This document shows, piece after piece, positions 10,040 to 22,749 of a DNA stretch of 64,000 nucleotides. Positions within the stretch are counted from its first letter, which is position 1. Every line of letters starts with the position of its first letter. The stretch spans positions 7,812,001 to 7,876,000 of the forward strand of contig NC_079889.1 in NCBI RefSeq assembly GCF_029227915.1. The letters are read 5' to 3'. The notes under the pieces were generated by a model that worked only from the letters and a program-made list of their open reading frames with translations, did no database searches and had not been told where the DNA came from. The translations under genes were made by a program, and so were the position numbers. This stretch comes from Hydractinia symbiolongicarpus (Eukaryota > Cnidaria > Hydrozoa > Anthoathecata > Hydractiniidae).

Positions 10040-13000
10040 GGGGGTAAACATAGGTCGTTACAACTACTGCAGTTTGTTTCTCTTTATGACAAATAGAACC
10101 CCTATGTTTTCAACTATCTCGTATTGTTTACAAAGTTTTATATCACGCCATCTGTGATAGCTCAGGTGGTTGTGTTCATAGCTAACACTTAACAAACTTT
10201 GACCTAGCAGTTATTCTCAGTTACACAGTTTTTTTTTCATAAGCAACACCTTTTAAAGCAACACGAGGCTTAAATCCTTCAAAACATAAAGCAAATTTGA
10301 GCACTAGCAATCGTAAAGTGAAAAAAGAAAAGAAAAAAGTAATAACAATGATAATTTCAGAGACTTTTCTTGTTCATCATATAGGCATCATACGACATCA
10401 TAATCGTTATTTTCATCTTGACGTTTTTTAAGCTGGAATGGATTGGACGGGGTATATTAACGAACGTTCTTCAATCTGATCTAAGAAAAAAACCTATGGA
10501 CACCCTGTTCTGAACTCCATCGACATCGACATACAGAACCTTGAAATACTTCAAAGTTTATGCTAAATTCATCACCAAGTGAATCGTTAATCCTAACACG
10601 ACCTCTAGTATTTCAGCACATAGACTGTACCATTAACTAGCTACTCAACTACACCTAATTTTCTTATAACCCACCATATAACTTATGACAGGCAGGCATT
10701 CTATCAAAAACTTTCATCAAACCTACAAAAGCAAAATAGACTTTTTTTCTTCTTTAAATACTTTTCCTGAAGATGTCTGAGTAACAATACCGTATATGTA
10801 GTGCTCCAACAAAACTAAATTGCAACCTATCTATATTAATTCTTTCTGTACGAAAATCATCGATCACTCCTTTAATAACTATCATTATTTAATCAACCAA
10901 CTTTAATTCTACAATTACCGGTACCCTTGCCCTTGAAACAATTAACTAGTACGCTCGACTGCAAGTCACTCGAGGTAAGACCATCCTTTATAATCTGATT
11001 GGCAAGACTAAGCTCAAATCCAAATTTTTATATTTAAGGGTAGCGATTGTAAGATGTTTGTAAATATTGTTTAGCTTATTAAAGTGACTTAGTGATAAGA
11101 CATGATGATGTCTTCTCGCTTTTGTTATCTTTTTTATTCTTAATGTATTTTATTTAGGTCAAATATATCTATTTATCGGAAAATCCAGAACTTAAGCAAC
11201 ATCAAGCCTCAGCTAAAATTTTGTGTTTACTTTTATATTTTGGTTAGTTACTGTGCCATGTGTTTCATAGTTACTGTATTTGTTCTGCCATAAGTTCTAT
11301 GGTGGTGCTAATTTACCATTACCAACCCCACCCACCTGAATAAAAAACAATACTCAAAATACTCACCTGAGAAAGGCTTAAGATCTGCGGTGACGGAATG
11401 CACGTTCTTTTATAAAATAAGCAAAGCAATGGACTTAGCACTTTATTAAACGCCCTCTAAAACCTGTGGATATCAAATAAACTTTACGGGCGTTTTGCGA
11501 CCTTTACGGTGTGACCTTCTTTACAAGTGAGTGAGAACTTATCTTAAAAATTTTACCTTTTTTAAACCGAGTCAAACGTTAGACAATAAAATAAAAGGTT
11601 TGTTAACAGAAATGCAACAGAGAATAGAAAAGCTAGATAGCTTGGTGGTTGTGTTAATTTTTCTCTTAATATTGTTTTGTGCAACAAACGTATCCCACAA
11701 TTTCGCCAAAAATTCATAGCATTCTAGCAAGCTTTAATTTTTTATAAAATTCAACAAACTTTGGATCAAAAAAGCCTTGGGTGAGTTTAGGGGAAAATAA
11801 CTATAATCATAGTTTTTGACATATGTCAGCTATTAAATCTCTTGGCAGTGTTACAAAAAAATCAAGCGCAATGTTTTCTTTACTATTAGCCATAAGATAA
11901 ACTATAAGAATACAGGCATTCTTGAACATTATTTCTATAATAATAGCCGTATCCTGTGTGTTCAAAGTGGTTGCGCGCAGCTTTTTCGGAAAAATATAAC
12001 AGGGCCCGATTTTTACGGACCTCTGCTTTTCGGTTGGACGCAGCTTAATTTCGGAATAATTTCGGAATCACGCCAAAATCGGAATGTGCGGCACAGTTGA
12101 CGGTTCTTATTAATCACTCATTCTGGTGTTGAACGCCGGGTAACACAGCTACTTGTGGTTTAACCCGGTGTTTCAACAAAGTGTATCCTGTGTTTTCTAA
12201 ACCAAAACTGCAATAGTTTTTTTGAATAGGGTGTTAAGCCTAAACGCATACGGTTTACCTGTACTAAGTGCTCAGTCCAGTGCCACAGTTAATTTGTTAA
12301 CCTTTACTGAAACTTTTCCTATGACGGGGTAACAAAAGGTTGTAAATTGTGTTTTTATAAATTGTGTTTTTATAAATTTTATTTCGGCTATACTCGATTG
12401 ACGACATACTGCATACCTGTACTAAAGCGCTCCATCTGATTGTGTGGCGCAGTTTACGGCTGTTATTAAGCGCTCCACAGAATGTTCAACGCCGGCTCTC
12501 ACCTTGACTTGTGGCTTACCCCGACGTTTTGACGCTGGGTTTACCCGGCTAGTCTATATTATAATACCCGTATACGTCTGTCTGTTTGTCAAGCAAGATG
12601 GTACCGCAAACAGCGAGACGCACACAATGCAGTATTAAAAAGATGAGCAAACCCGTGGATTTTTCCCCGGCCATCGACTACAATCGTGGTCACAATATGT
12701 TGGCACAAGACAACGAATTTCGAAGTTCGCCACCACAAGTAATTGCGTAGGCTCATTCTATATTAGATTCACACATCTTGAACTTGTCAAAGTTCACTTA
12801 TCAATGTTCAGAGTGGACTTAGGATTAGGAGCAAAGCTATTAATCACGAATTTCAGGGCCTTCGTGGTCCCAGACGTGAATTATTTCGTGTGCGGGCGTG
12901 CTAACGAATGTGACTAGCAACTTTTCAAGCCTTTCTGCCTGGCCTACTTGTGTGCAAAAGTAGCGACTTTGCAGCCTGCCGGCTGCAGAGTATTGACTAT

Positions 13001-13095
13001 TCGACTGTTTTGTTCATATTTGAATAACGAGTAAAAAACTACCTTAGGCTCAATATTTTTGTCCACGATTGTAGTATTTACTAATAAATAATATT
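10040..13095. other. Non-coding region, no convincing gene
   Basis: AT-rich sequence with short open frames only. The 62-codon frame at 11531-11719 has a hydrophobic stretch but no supporting splice or family signal. Around 12080-12190 and 12430-12530 are diverged copies of one repeat (shared gttgaacgccgggtaac-like and taagcgctcca-like blocks), and 12545-12670 resembles the dispersed family described at 30399-30822. Nothing else recognised. Confidence 0.5.
12545..12670 (-). repeat. Dispersed short element, inverted relative to the 30.4-kb cluster
   Basis: Contains tagtctatattataatacccg, a cgtctgtctg microsatellite block and cccgtggatttttcc. In reverse complement these match the order acagacag, gggtattataatatagact, cccgtggaaaaa seen at 30480-30545. 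A related but diverged copy. Confidence 0.55.
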
Positions 13096-13275
13096 TATTA
13101 CTGTGGAATGTTTATCATTCCTTGAACATGATAGTTTAGTAGGCGACGTTTCGGGAGATCCGACGTTTCGGGAGAAGGATCTCCCGAAACGTTGCCTACT
13201 ACACTATCATGTTCAAGAAATGATAAACTTTCCACCAGTAATATAAATACTGAACAGACAAACCGAAATAATATC
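13096..13275. repeat. Inverted dimer of Penelope-type 3' ends without coding sequence
   Basis: The arms at 13098-13165 and 13178-13250 are inverted copies of each other, carrying catgatagtttagtaggcg and acgtttcgggag. The right arm continues with tactgaacagacaaaccgaa. The same sequence bounds the PLE at 38985-40537 on both sides. This is therefore a minimal head-to-head pair of that PLE's ends with everything internal missing. Confidence 0.75.
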
Positions 13276-14075
13276 TTCAATAATATTTAGTAGTAATATT
13301 TCTTTTTATCAATAATTGCAGTAGTATTTCTTCTTATTCACTGTCAATTTCTGCTTAAACCGCGTGTTTTTTCTTTCTTTACTTAATTAGTAGTGAAAAA
13401 CATAGCCCTAAATGACATTTAACCAAATTCCAAAGTTAGCAGTGTAAGGGCACCTAAAGAATCGTCGACAGAATAAAGGCTGATAAAGTAGCACTAAACC
13501 TTGTCCCCAGGACTGTTTCCCTATCAATGGCACTTTGCTTTTTTATCGTTGACGCGGGTACTAGGGTCAAGCTTGATGACGTGCTAAAAGTTGGAATGCT
13601 CACAAGCACGTTCTGACAATCTGCATGTATAAGTAAATCAATAAATTACTATTTGCTGCTTAGCAACTGTCATTTAGCAGATGAAGAACGAATTCACGAA
13701 AAGTTAAAACATGTTCATATACCTTTGCTCTCCTTCTTAATGATAATTATTTAATAATTAATCACCTATTATTTTTATGTAAGTTAATTGACATCTACGT
13801 TCGAGAGTTAAACAGTTGCTTCATGTAACACCCACATAAAAACAGTGTTGAAATAACTTCGCGAACATGTGAGAAGTTGTCTATGTACGATTAAAAAAAG
13901 ATAAAATATGGCGAAATTTTATTTTGTTTCGTGGAAACTACACGTCTGTTAAGACGTAAGTATATAAGTATTATATCAATAACACTATAGTATGAAGTGA
14001 ATACACCAGGGGGGGGGGAAGAAAATTTGAAGAAGGAAACATAAGTAAAGGAAACATAACTATGTCACCTTGGCA

Positions 14076-14230
14076 TATGAGAAAAGTGAGACCAGATACC
14101 CCAGGTGATAGTTAAGACCAGGGACTCGATACTCATACGCGTGACTCGGGTTTCGGTTCTTTCTCTCAGAGTAAAGGGCATCAGGTCCTAGGTACCCTCA
14201 GGGGTTTGAGTCTCACTTTTGTCATGTGCC
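14076..14230. repeat. Imperfect inverted repeat
   Basis: gaaaagtgagacc...ccccaggtgat near 14080 is mirrored by catcaggtcc...caggggtttgagtctcactttt near 14180-14222. Probably a degraded MITE-like hairpin. No termini or target duplication could be defined. Confidence 0.4.
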
Positions 14231-14239
14231 TGTAATGTC

Positions 14240-17200
14240 AGATGAAATTGTGATACTTCCTAAGCACCTGTAATATAGAATTGTCGTTCGTATCTGATTT
14301 CAATTAAGCGTTTTTAAACAGCGTTCAGTATTTTGAATTTTGTTTTGTAGCCTGTATTTTCCGCTTTGCAAGTTAAAACAAGTCAGCTTTCAATAGTTTG
14401 AAGATGGTTAACTTATTGAAGAAGTAGAAAAATGGAAAGTGAAAATTAAGTATATAAATTAAATGTCAACCTGCTTGAAAATTTTATAAGAACACGAGCC
14501 TCGTGTAGCTATTTAAAAGCACGCTAAGAACAAACCAAGGCTGGTCCTCGGATAATACGTTAAAGCAATATTTTTTTATAATTTTTCTTTTCTTTTATTA
14601 TAAGTCTTCTGTGTTTACATACATAGGAAATGAGTGTCTATTTGTTCTTTTCGTACATATGAAAAACCGCTGACGATCAGATCATTCCTGCTAAAAAATG
14701 AAAGAAAAATTTCTGAACAACCAACATCAAGGCATGATCGTTTCAAACTCGCTTATAATAAACAGTCTGTTTCTCCTGCTTACTCTACCCAAGTGAGGCA
14801 GGTGTCGCAGTGAGGGAAATTAATATAGCATGGAGCTGCTGGGTTGACTATGCGCATGCGTCAAACATTGTACATAAGTAAGGTATCTTTAACTGCGTGG
14901 GCAGTAATGATGTTCTGTTTCCATAACTGGGTTATTTGCAGCTCGATAACCAGAAGTTAGCATTGTCATCCAATAGCCAATTGAAATTTGGCAAAAAACC
15001 TTAACCCTGATCCTACCAGTAACAAAAATCTGTGATAAAACCGGGAAGGTGCTTAAAGAGCAATTCCTTTTTAAGAAAAGCTACAAAGCCTTTTCTATTA
15101 TAATTCCTACTTAATTTCTCTCTAATTGTTAAATTAAATCTATGTTTTTATGTCCCATGACTATTGATGACAAAATGATGACGGTGACCAATAAGTCAAT
15201 TTTTTTCAAAAAAAAATTTATAACAGTTGAGAGAAAGGGAAATATCAAAACTCAAAAAGTTTCAGTACACGTGAGAAAAGACTTAAAAAATGACAAATGA
15301 TAATGTACAGGGGGGTGCCGAATGAGCTCTTTCCCAGTAGGAAAAGGGTTAAATGTACTTCGCTCTTGACTACGTAAAAAGTTGCTTCTTAGGCGAAGAA
15401 AGTCTTAAATCTGTTCTTGAAATAAACCTGTTCGTACTTATTTTTGCAAATTCGCTTTGACTATTGCGCGAAAAACAGAGCGTGCAAAATTATGCCCCTT
15501 TTAAGGAAAAAAACAGATTGTGAAAAGGCGTTCTAAGCGTCCAATATCTTCTCTTTTTTTCCTGTTTCTTAATAATAAGCAACAGAAATAGTTTCACAGT
15601 TTATATAAAGAAAACGCTTTTGTTTTTTGTCCTCCAATTTCCTCTCTTTTTTTTTTGTTATTTAGGTAAAAATCTAAATTGCGCAAATATGAATACACGC
15701 GAAATACGTATATTGCTATTTCGCAAAAGTTAGTGCTAATAATGGAGATTTATCGTTTATCGAGCTAACACGTTTAGTTATTGGAGTAATTTTTCACTTC
15801 CCTGTGTTCCACATATTGTGACGTTTTTTTTCTGAATCTAGGAATAAAAGTGCGAGAAAATGGGATACTCTTTTTTCCATTGCGACCGTGTAAATTCGGA
15901 TGGATGTGTTGGATATGCTTAATTTTCTAACTACTGTGATATATCATTTTAGGACTTTTAATAATATTAAAAAATGTTTAAATTTTACTAAATATTTTCA
16001 CAGATTTACTCAATGACAACCGTAAAAACCGTATTTTTCTTGTAAGTTAAAATTTAGTGAAAATTAAAATAATGACTTGAAACTTCATATGATCTAGTTT
16101 TTGGCCGGTTTGACGAAATTTAGCCGAAAATATTACTACTATCATACTTGTGCGGAAAACATTAAAAGCATTTCTTCTGATTAAAATAAACCAGATAGGG
16201 TCTAAATAAAATGTGTGCTAGATTTGGGGATAAATAAAATCTAGCCTGAAAGTTAAGAACATCTTAAAACATGCTAAACCCGTTTAAATTTTCAAATTAA
16301 AAATGTCTCGCCGCTTCCAAGTAAATCACACCCTTTTCCCTTCGATTAAAGGACTGAGGAAAAAAAATGACTTGACGAAAGTTCGAGATAAACGAAGTCC
16401 CCGTTAGTCGAGTTTACTTAAAAATTAGATTGTAATTCGAATTACAGTTATCAAAGGTTCGACCTGATGTTTATGATATGATTGTTTGAGTTATCTGAGG
16501 TTCAAGTTACTGGGGGCTAACTGTATAACAATAGTCATAGGTTTTTAGGCCATCAGGTGCGGTTAAAAAAAGAATCTTGTTGTGAATAGCTTATTCGAGT
16601 TCCTATATGTCCGCTATAAGGGGGTTGTGTTATAAAAGTTTAACCTCTTTTCGCACACTTCTAAGAATTGTCCCTCGTTGACAGGTCAGTTCTAGGAGAT
16701 CTTTACTTGATGTCCGCTATAGAGAGATGTCCAATATATAGAGATTTTGTTAGAGAAGCTTGACACTATTAGTACATTCCTATAAAGTGACCGTTGTAGG
16801 GAGGCCTCTGCTATAAAGGAAGTTTTCCATAAGAAGGTTATTTCTTCAAAAAGCGCGATGATCTCATACTCAATACCCTGTTTTTCTTGTGAATTCTAGA
16901 CTTAAGTCTGTTAAATTACTTCGTTCAATTACTCGAATATGACAAAAAAAAGTCAAAATAGGTTAAGTAAGCTTATTATATGCAAACAATAATAAATTTT
17001 GAATTGTCTTCAACTGTTAAATTTGCTCGACAAGAACGTTTTTACCCCTTTAACCCTGTTCAATTTTTATTTAACCCTATGGGATACAAAAAGTGCCCGC
17101 TGTTCATAAATGATGACAGAATAGTTAACTACGCAATCATAGTTTAAGACAAAATTTAAAATCATAATTATTTCTCTTTGACGTCAGCATTTCTTGTTTG

Positions 17201-19230
17201 CTTCATCAGTAATTTTGAGATTGTGGAAAATATCATTACCTCTAAATATCGTGGCTGAGAATGTTCTCAGCAATATTTTGTATCTATTTTAATTTTCTGT
17301 TAATAATATGAATGGTTTACAACATATCTTCGTTTTTTGCACATAGTGGATTAGTTCTGGCAAAATCCCCCTAAAAGCGATTTATTTCATACATATTGGG
17401 TAAGAATCGTGAAAATCGAGAAAAACGGATTCGACAGGTGGCAAAACATAATTAAAATTCTTAAATTAAAAACATAAATATTTGTGAAATTTTCTTTAGT
17501 TTAGAATTTATAGTATTTTTACATTGTAAAGAGTTTAATATGGTGGTTTTGAGTAATGTCTAATAAGTTGTGACGTTATCACCAGATGGAGTAATAATTT
17601 TGGAAAAGATCTGGCCATAAAATTATTAATAGTCACAAAGTTTCGTAATAACTTGAAGATATTAAAACTCAAATTTTCCGCGGGCATTTTTTGCCTCTCC
17701 TCTCATGCCACTTAGGGTTAAATACGCATATAAGTTTTTTCAAAACAATAATTTTGAAGATTTTCTCTACTAAAAGGGGCATTTATTTGAGTAGGTGCCA
17801 TTAGGCCCATTAAGCTGTGGCGTGCGTAACCGAACTTATCAAATATATACCGTATATACCGGCTCGGCACAGCTTAAAAAACTGTATCCAGCCGTGCTGG
17901 ACCCAGTTGTACCGTAAAATATTGTTGGTAAATACAGCTAATTTGGAAATTTTAATGGGGTTCAGTTCGGTTAGGCTCGACCCTTGAGGCGTGACAAATA
18001 TTTTTTGAATTTGGTGTGGCAGGGCACGGCTTATACAAACGGCATTGGATAGATGGGGAGTTTAAAAAATAATAATAATGAAAAGTAAGAGTTTAAACTT
18101 AGGAGGGACGTTTGTTTAAAGCATTACGTAATATATGTTTTGGTTTCTGGTACAACAAAAGAAGCAAGGGACAAATTATTGGTTCTATATCTAACTATTT
18201 ATTTTTAAGTATGCATGTCACAAGTTAATCGTTCCATTTTATGCAAGAAATACCCGAGTGTAGCATTGAACATGGAAAACATAACCAAACAAAATCGATT
18301 GATAGACGCAAAACGCGATAAAGGCATGGCTGAACAAATTGTTTTTAAAATGATGATTCACAAGGTTCTTAACACGCCAGGTCGAATGTGTTTATATCTG
18401 CATGTACAGCTGCCAGAGAATTATCGCCAACGTGAAAAAAATGTATTACAAAAGTTTGCACAACCCTTTAGCATAGATGTGTGAAATTCTTCTTTTAAAA
18501 GAAAATGAAATCTTGCAAACTTGTGTTATTTATATTCTTTAATTACAAGCGCGGGAAAACAATTACGGTCTCCTACGTAGAGGCTAATAAGGACAGTGAA
18601 TGCCCGATTTTTCTCGTTATGGCAAAGTGTAGTTTCGAATTCAGCGTGACCGGAGAACTGGGGCAAAAGCTAAATTTGAAAATGTATATGTATCTATGCG
18701 TCTGAAAAATGATCCTGTCAGTGGAAGTCTCTGTAGCGGTGTACTCTTGTAAAAGGACGTTAATTAAAAAGTACTTTACGCACAGCTGGTTCAACCTGAC
18801 TCTATTTGGCAAACTTTGTTTTATTCATCTCGCCAATGAATTCAATCAGCTAAAATCCTAGAAAAATGTGTTGAATGAAAAGAGAAAATATTTGGCAGAG
18901 GTAAAACATGTTGAGACAAATACAGTATTTAGCAGGTCTGTTAGTTTTTGTATATAAAGATGTAGCTCTGTTACACGAACATCGTTCGGCTAAAATCTTA
19001 CTTCCTTTAACATTCTCTTTTTTCTCGCCCAACATTGAATATAAGAAACGAACACCTCTAGTATTAAGACAGACAGGTTAATTCATTTGCTATCTGGTTT
19101 GCTATCTGCGAAACTCGAACTTATGCTTTGTAATTTTATGCTAAATTTATTTTTTTGTTTTCATAGTAATCTTGTCTTCTTAGGTTTTGAAGAGTACGAG
19201 TTATATTTCATTAGAAAAATTGCTATGTAA
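14240..19230. other. Gene-poor AT-rich stretch
   Basis: No domain, splice-consistent exon chain or RNA gene was recognised. Open frames of 89 codons (18215-18484) and 66 codons (18505-18705) lack signal peptides, family motifs and good start contexts, and are more likely chance. The segment 17800-18050 has several ggcacggctt/cagcttaa-like short repeats. No support for function. Confidence 0.4.
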
Positions 19231-19238
19231 CCTCCTTG

Positions 19239-19590
19239 ATAGAGACATATTTCATTACATATGTTCCTCGTGAAACACATTTCATCAGACATGTTTCTTG
19301 CTAAAGATATATTTTATTAGACATGTTTCTTGCTAGCACATATTTCATGAGCCATTTTTCTTACTGGGACATATTTTATTAGACATGTTTCTTGTTAGAG
19401 ACATTATTTGATGAGACTGTTTCTTGTTAGAGGCATATTTGATGAGACATGTTTTTTGCTAAAGACATATCTCATGAGACCTGTTTTTTGCTAAAGACAT
19501 ATCTCATGAGACATGTTTCTTGCTAGAGATATATCTCATGAAACATGTTTCTTGCTAGAGACATTATTTCATAAGGCATGTTTCGAGCTG
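19239..19590. repeat. Degenerate 32-bp tandem repeat, about 11 copies
   Basis: The unit runs approximately acatatctcatgagacatgt then ttcttgctagag (32 bp), with heavy substitution between copies (acatattttattagac, atatatctcatgaaac). The divergence suggests an old array. Confidence 0.85.
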
Positions 19591-19599
19591 ATGTGCTTC

Positions 19600-21600
19600 A
19601 CAGGTGAAACTTTTATAATAAATCTTAAAATAGCCACTCTTTAAGTATATTCGCCATTGAATTAAGGTGTTTGTGGGTGCAGATAATCATTAATAAAACA
19701 CCTCCGCCCACTTCCAAAAGCGAATAGTCGCATTTTTTGTTTTCTCAGAAACAGTTTCGTAATAAGCTGTTTTTACTGCATTTACGTATTTTTATTACAT
19801 GTAAAAGTATTATATAATATAAATAAAAATAATAAGAAATAATAAGGAATTTCGCAACAAGGCGTTCTTACTTTAACATTAACACTACTATTTTTAATTT
19901 TTATTTGTTAATGTTCTATAATTAAAGCCAATTTATATATATATATATACTTGTAAATATAAGGATGAATCAAAAGTTCGTAAAAATAGCTTGTAAGATA
20001 TATGATTGGAAAAAAGAAACAACGTAAGTGAATTCCTTTCTTCAACCGATAACTTTTTGATATTATTTTTTAGCCCGGAAATAATACTGGACATTTTTGT
20101 ATATACTTTAGGTGGAAAAATAACTTTATTTTTTGCCGTCTAGGCTGAAAATGAAAAAGAAAAAAATAAACAAGAACTTCAAAAGGGGAAAACGTGACGA
20201 ATATATTTTTCACGTGACTAAGATTTTCTTCGTTTGGTACTGAAGACCATAAAAGACCCTGAATGTTTACTGGGTTTCGCTTCGACGAAGTAAGCCCATA
20301 GATCTAAACACTATAGTTTTCCCACCTCCACCCATCGTTCTGAAAACTAGATAAACATATGCAAGTATCAGTGCTAGCTGGTGTGGAGCAAGTAACAGTT
20401 GCTCAGTTTAATCAATTGTTCCACCAATCAGTTTCAGCATTGTCAATGTTTTTAACGCGACAAAACAAGACGCTGGTGTGAAATGTGTGTCTCTGTGAGA
20501 GCTTAGGAGTATAGAAGTTAGTTAATTAATGCTGAAGAAGGCAACACAAAGAAGAAAAAGTGTGGATAGAGAAAATTTTGAGGAAGTTAGTATCGAGATT
20601 TCTGCTGCCTTCTTAGCGCTATATTAAGTTATATCAGATGTTACCGGGTAAGGAGCTAGGGGTATTATCCCAACTATTTTAATAGAAATGAAGTTTAAAA
20701 TGGTGTAATATAATTGATATACTTTTAATATACTTTATATATATATACGTACTTTTTAAAAATATGTTGTTTTTTAAGGCTAAGGAACCATGTATTTAAT
20801 AAGAAGGTCGAAATATATGCTAAAAACAAGAATTGCAAAACAACAACGATAATCGATCTCAACGAATGACCCTCCCGCTCCTTCAACACTCTACACCCAA
20901 ACAACCCCTAGTTTAGGACCAATTTTTTTGTAGACTACTTTTCTTTCCAGAAAAATTCGTTAATTGTTGTATGTTCGCATGTGTAGAAAAAAACAACTGC
21001 TTGGATGTTCAAAATGTCGCATGCGTCATCTTGCGATAAACTTGCGTAACTTACAATCTGAAAAAGAAAAAAAATTTTAAAATATATCACAAGCGGAAAT
21101 CTGATTTGCTCATTACTGTACCTCCAGAACTGTGACGTTAGTGCGCGTAGGCTGAAATTATAACTTCTCTTTAAAAAGTCTAATAATAATTAGAATTATA
21201 TATAAAAATAAAATTCTATTTGCCTAAATATAACATATTCGTAGGCGTTGTTGCATCGACCACGTGAGAAAAATAGTCAAAGAGATTTATTTTTAGTTGC
21301 TAAATTTACACGAAACCGACTTTATGAAGGAATCGTTGAGAATAGCACAACAGCTGAGTAAAAGAGACAATTTCTTTAGTCACGTGACATGAAACGTACA
21401 CTCTACGATAGAGTGTTTGGCGGTTTATTTACATAAATTGTAATTCAAAGTAAACTGACAAAAAAAGAAAACTTTAGAATTAAAATAAAAAAAAGAAATA
21501 ATCCCAGCGTGTGATTAAAAAAAAGAAGAATAAGAAGAGTAATACATAAACTGTACTTTCTGGCTTTGACTTCTTAGGGTAAAGAAGAAGAAGAAGAAGA
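19600..21600. other. Non-coding; possible upstream region of the next gene
   Basis: No coding sequence recognised. Just before the small gene at 21622 a pyrimidine-rich stretch ends in tgacttcttag (about 21578), a plausible splice acceptor, so a 5'UTR intron is possible. It is followed by a purine-rich gaagaagaagaag run. No TATA box or transcription start could be assigned. Confidence 0.35.
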
Positions 21601-21621
21601 CAAAGACAGAAGGAAATCAAC

Positions 21622-21921
21622 ATGGCTAATCTTTTACAGCCTGGTTTCGACAGTCCCACAAGAAGAGGTAGTTACCAACCCCCTTGTTCGCCTAAAGATG
21701 CGTTGATGTATAGGGAGCAGCAAAGAAGATATAGTTTTCCTGGGAAAGACGACGACAAAGTGGACACAAAAAGCAAAGTAGACGCAAGTCCTTTGGGCAG
21801 ATTTAGAAAAAGTATCGCTCAGATCGAAGCCGTTAACGCTGTAAGATCTATATTTCATTCTCGTCCCCAGACCCCTTTGAGACAAACCTTGAAAGTAGGT
21901 TCGTCTCAAAGAGAGCTCTAG
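21622..21921 (+). CDS. Small basic protein with Ser/Pro motifs, unknown
   Basis: A single open frame of 99 codons. It starts in a good context (atcaacATGG) after a purine-rich leader and is followed by AATAAA at 22267. The protein is hydrophilic and basic, with no signal peptide or membrane segment. It is rich in short phosphorylation-type motifs: SPTRRGSY, PCSPKDAL and QQRRYSFPG (RRxS-like, a basophilic kinase site), and near the end SPLGRFRKS and RPQTPLRQTL. The central KDDDKVDTKSKVD is charged and likely disordered. I do not recognise the family. Start context, length, codon content and the downstream poly(A) signal favour a real gene, but it could be the last exon of a longer one. Confidence 0.5.
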   Translation: MANLLQPGFDSPTRRGSYQPPCSPKDALMYREQQRRYSFPGKDDDKVDTKSKVDASPLGRFRKSIAQIEAVNAVRSIFHSRPQTPLRQTLKVGSSQREL

Positions 21922-22266
21922 GGTTGAGAGTGATCTATATTTATTATTATTATTTTATTTTTAAGTCAAACAGTCAAGTCAATAACCTTCTTTCCAGGCT
22001 TCCTGGGATCTTTTTTAAAGGGATATGGGAATAAGGTTTTAAACAATCTCTTTACACCTTACAAGCATCGGTATAATAATTGTTGAAAAAAGGAGGCTTA
22101 CTCCCATCTCCCCTCAATTTCTATAGAATTGCAATATATTCTTATCACTACCCCCTGGTTCAATTCTAAGTTCTAAATTTCGACTGTTACCATGATGTTG
22201 CAAAAGAAGAAAAGAAAAGAAAAAACAATAGGATTTTTTGTTTATATTTTTTGTAGAAACTTAACT

Positions 22267-22272
22267 AATAAA
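22267..22272 (+). promoter_or_regulatory. Candidate polyadenylation signal
   Basis: AATAAA about 345 bp after the stop of the small 99-residue gene. No other canonical signal was noticed between them. Confidence 0.35.
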
Positions 22273-22489
22273 ATGTTTCCAAAACTTCTGATTATCATTG
22301 TATAATTAAGAGAAGAAACTAATCTAATGGAGTTAGTAAGTCATCTCTTATCTGTTAAGGGAGTTTGGGAAAAGTTACTTAGGTAAAAGGCGTTGTGCTT
22401 GACCGCCTGAGGGCGGTTTGTGAACTTACATTTTGCGATTTTGTGTTTTATTGTCATCAAAAATACAATTGCGTACTTAACACTTTTAA

Positions 22490-22740
22490 CTTGACACCCG
22501 TAGTATTAACAATTTCACGCCTAAGTCTTGTACCACCTAACTGTACGTAACACCCTTCAACTATACATATTGTGCATAGAGCACATAAATCTTGTATCGC
22601 CTACCACACTGTGCGTATCAGACCTTAATCTTGTCTCCCACACCATGCTGTACGTAACACACTTCCGCGTCATCTACCGTACTGTGCGTAACATAGTTCA
22701 ATATTGCGTCGCATGTCACACTATACGTGTCACTGTATAA
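22490..22740. repeat. Degenerate tandem repeat, period about 40 bp
   Basis: Five to six diverged units, each with a ttgt-c-cc box followed by actgtacgtaacac-like sequence (ctgtacgtaacac, ctgtgcgtatcag, ctgtacgtaacaca, ctgtgcgtaacata, ctatacgtgtcac). CpG-containing and old. Confidence 0.6.
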
Positions 22741-22749
22741 CTCCTCTTT

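Noticed and set aside
11531-11719. Small membrane protein of 62 residues
   Set aside because: One hydrophobic stretch only, poor start context and no neighbouring exons; not enough to call a gene.
18215-18705. Two consecutive + strand open frames of 89 and 66 codons
   Set aside because: No family motif, no splice sites in phase and no conserved context; lengths are within chance for this composition.
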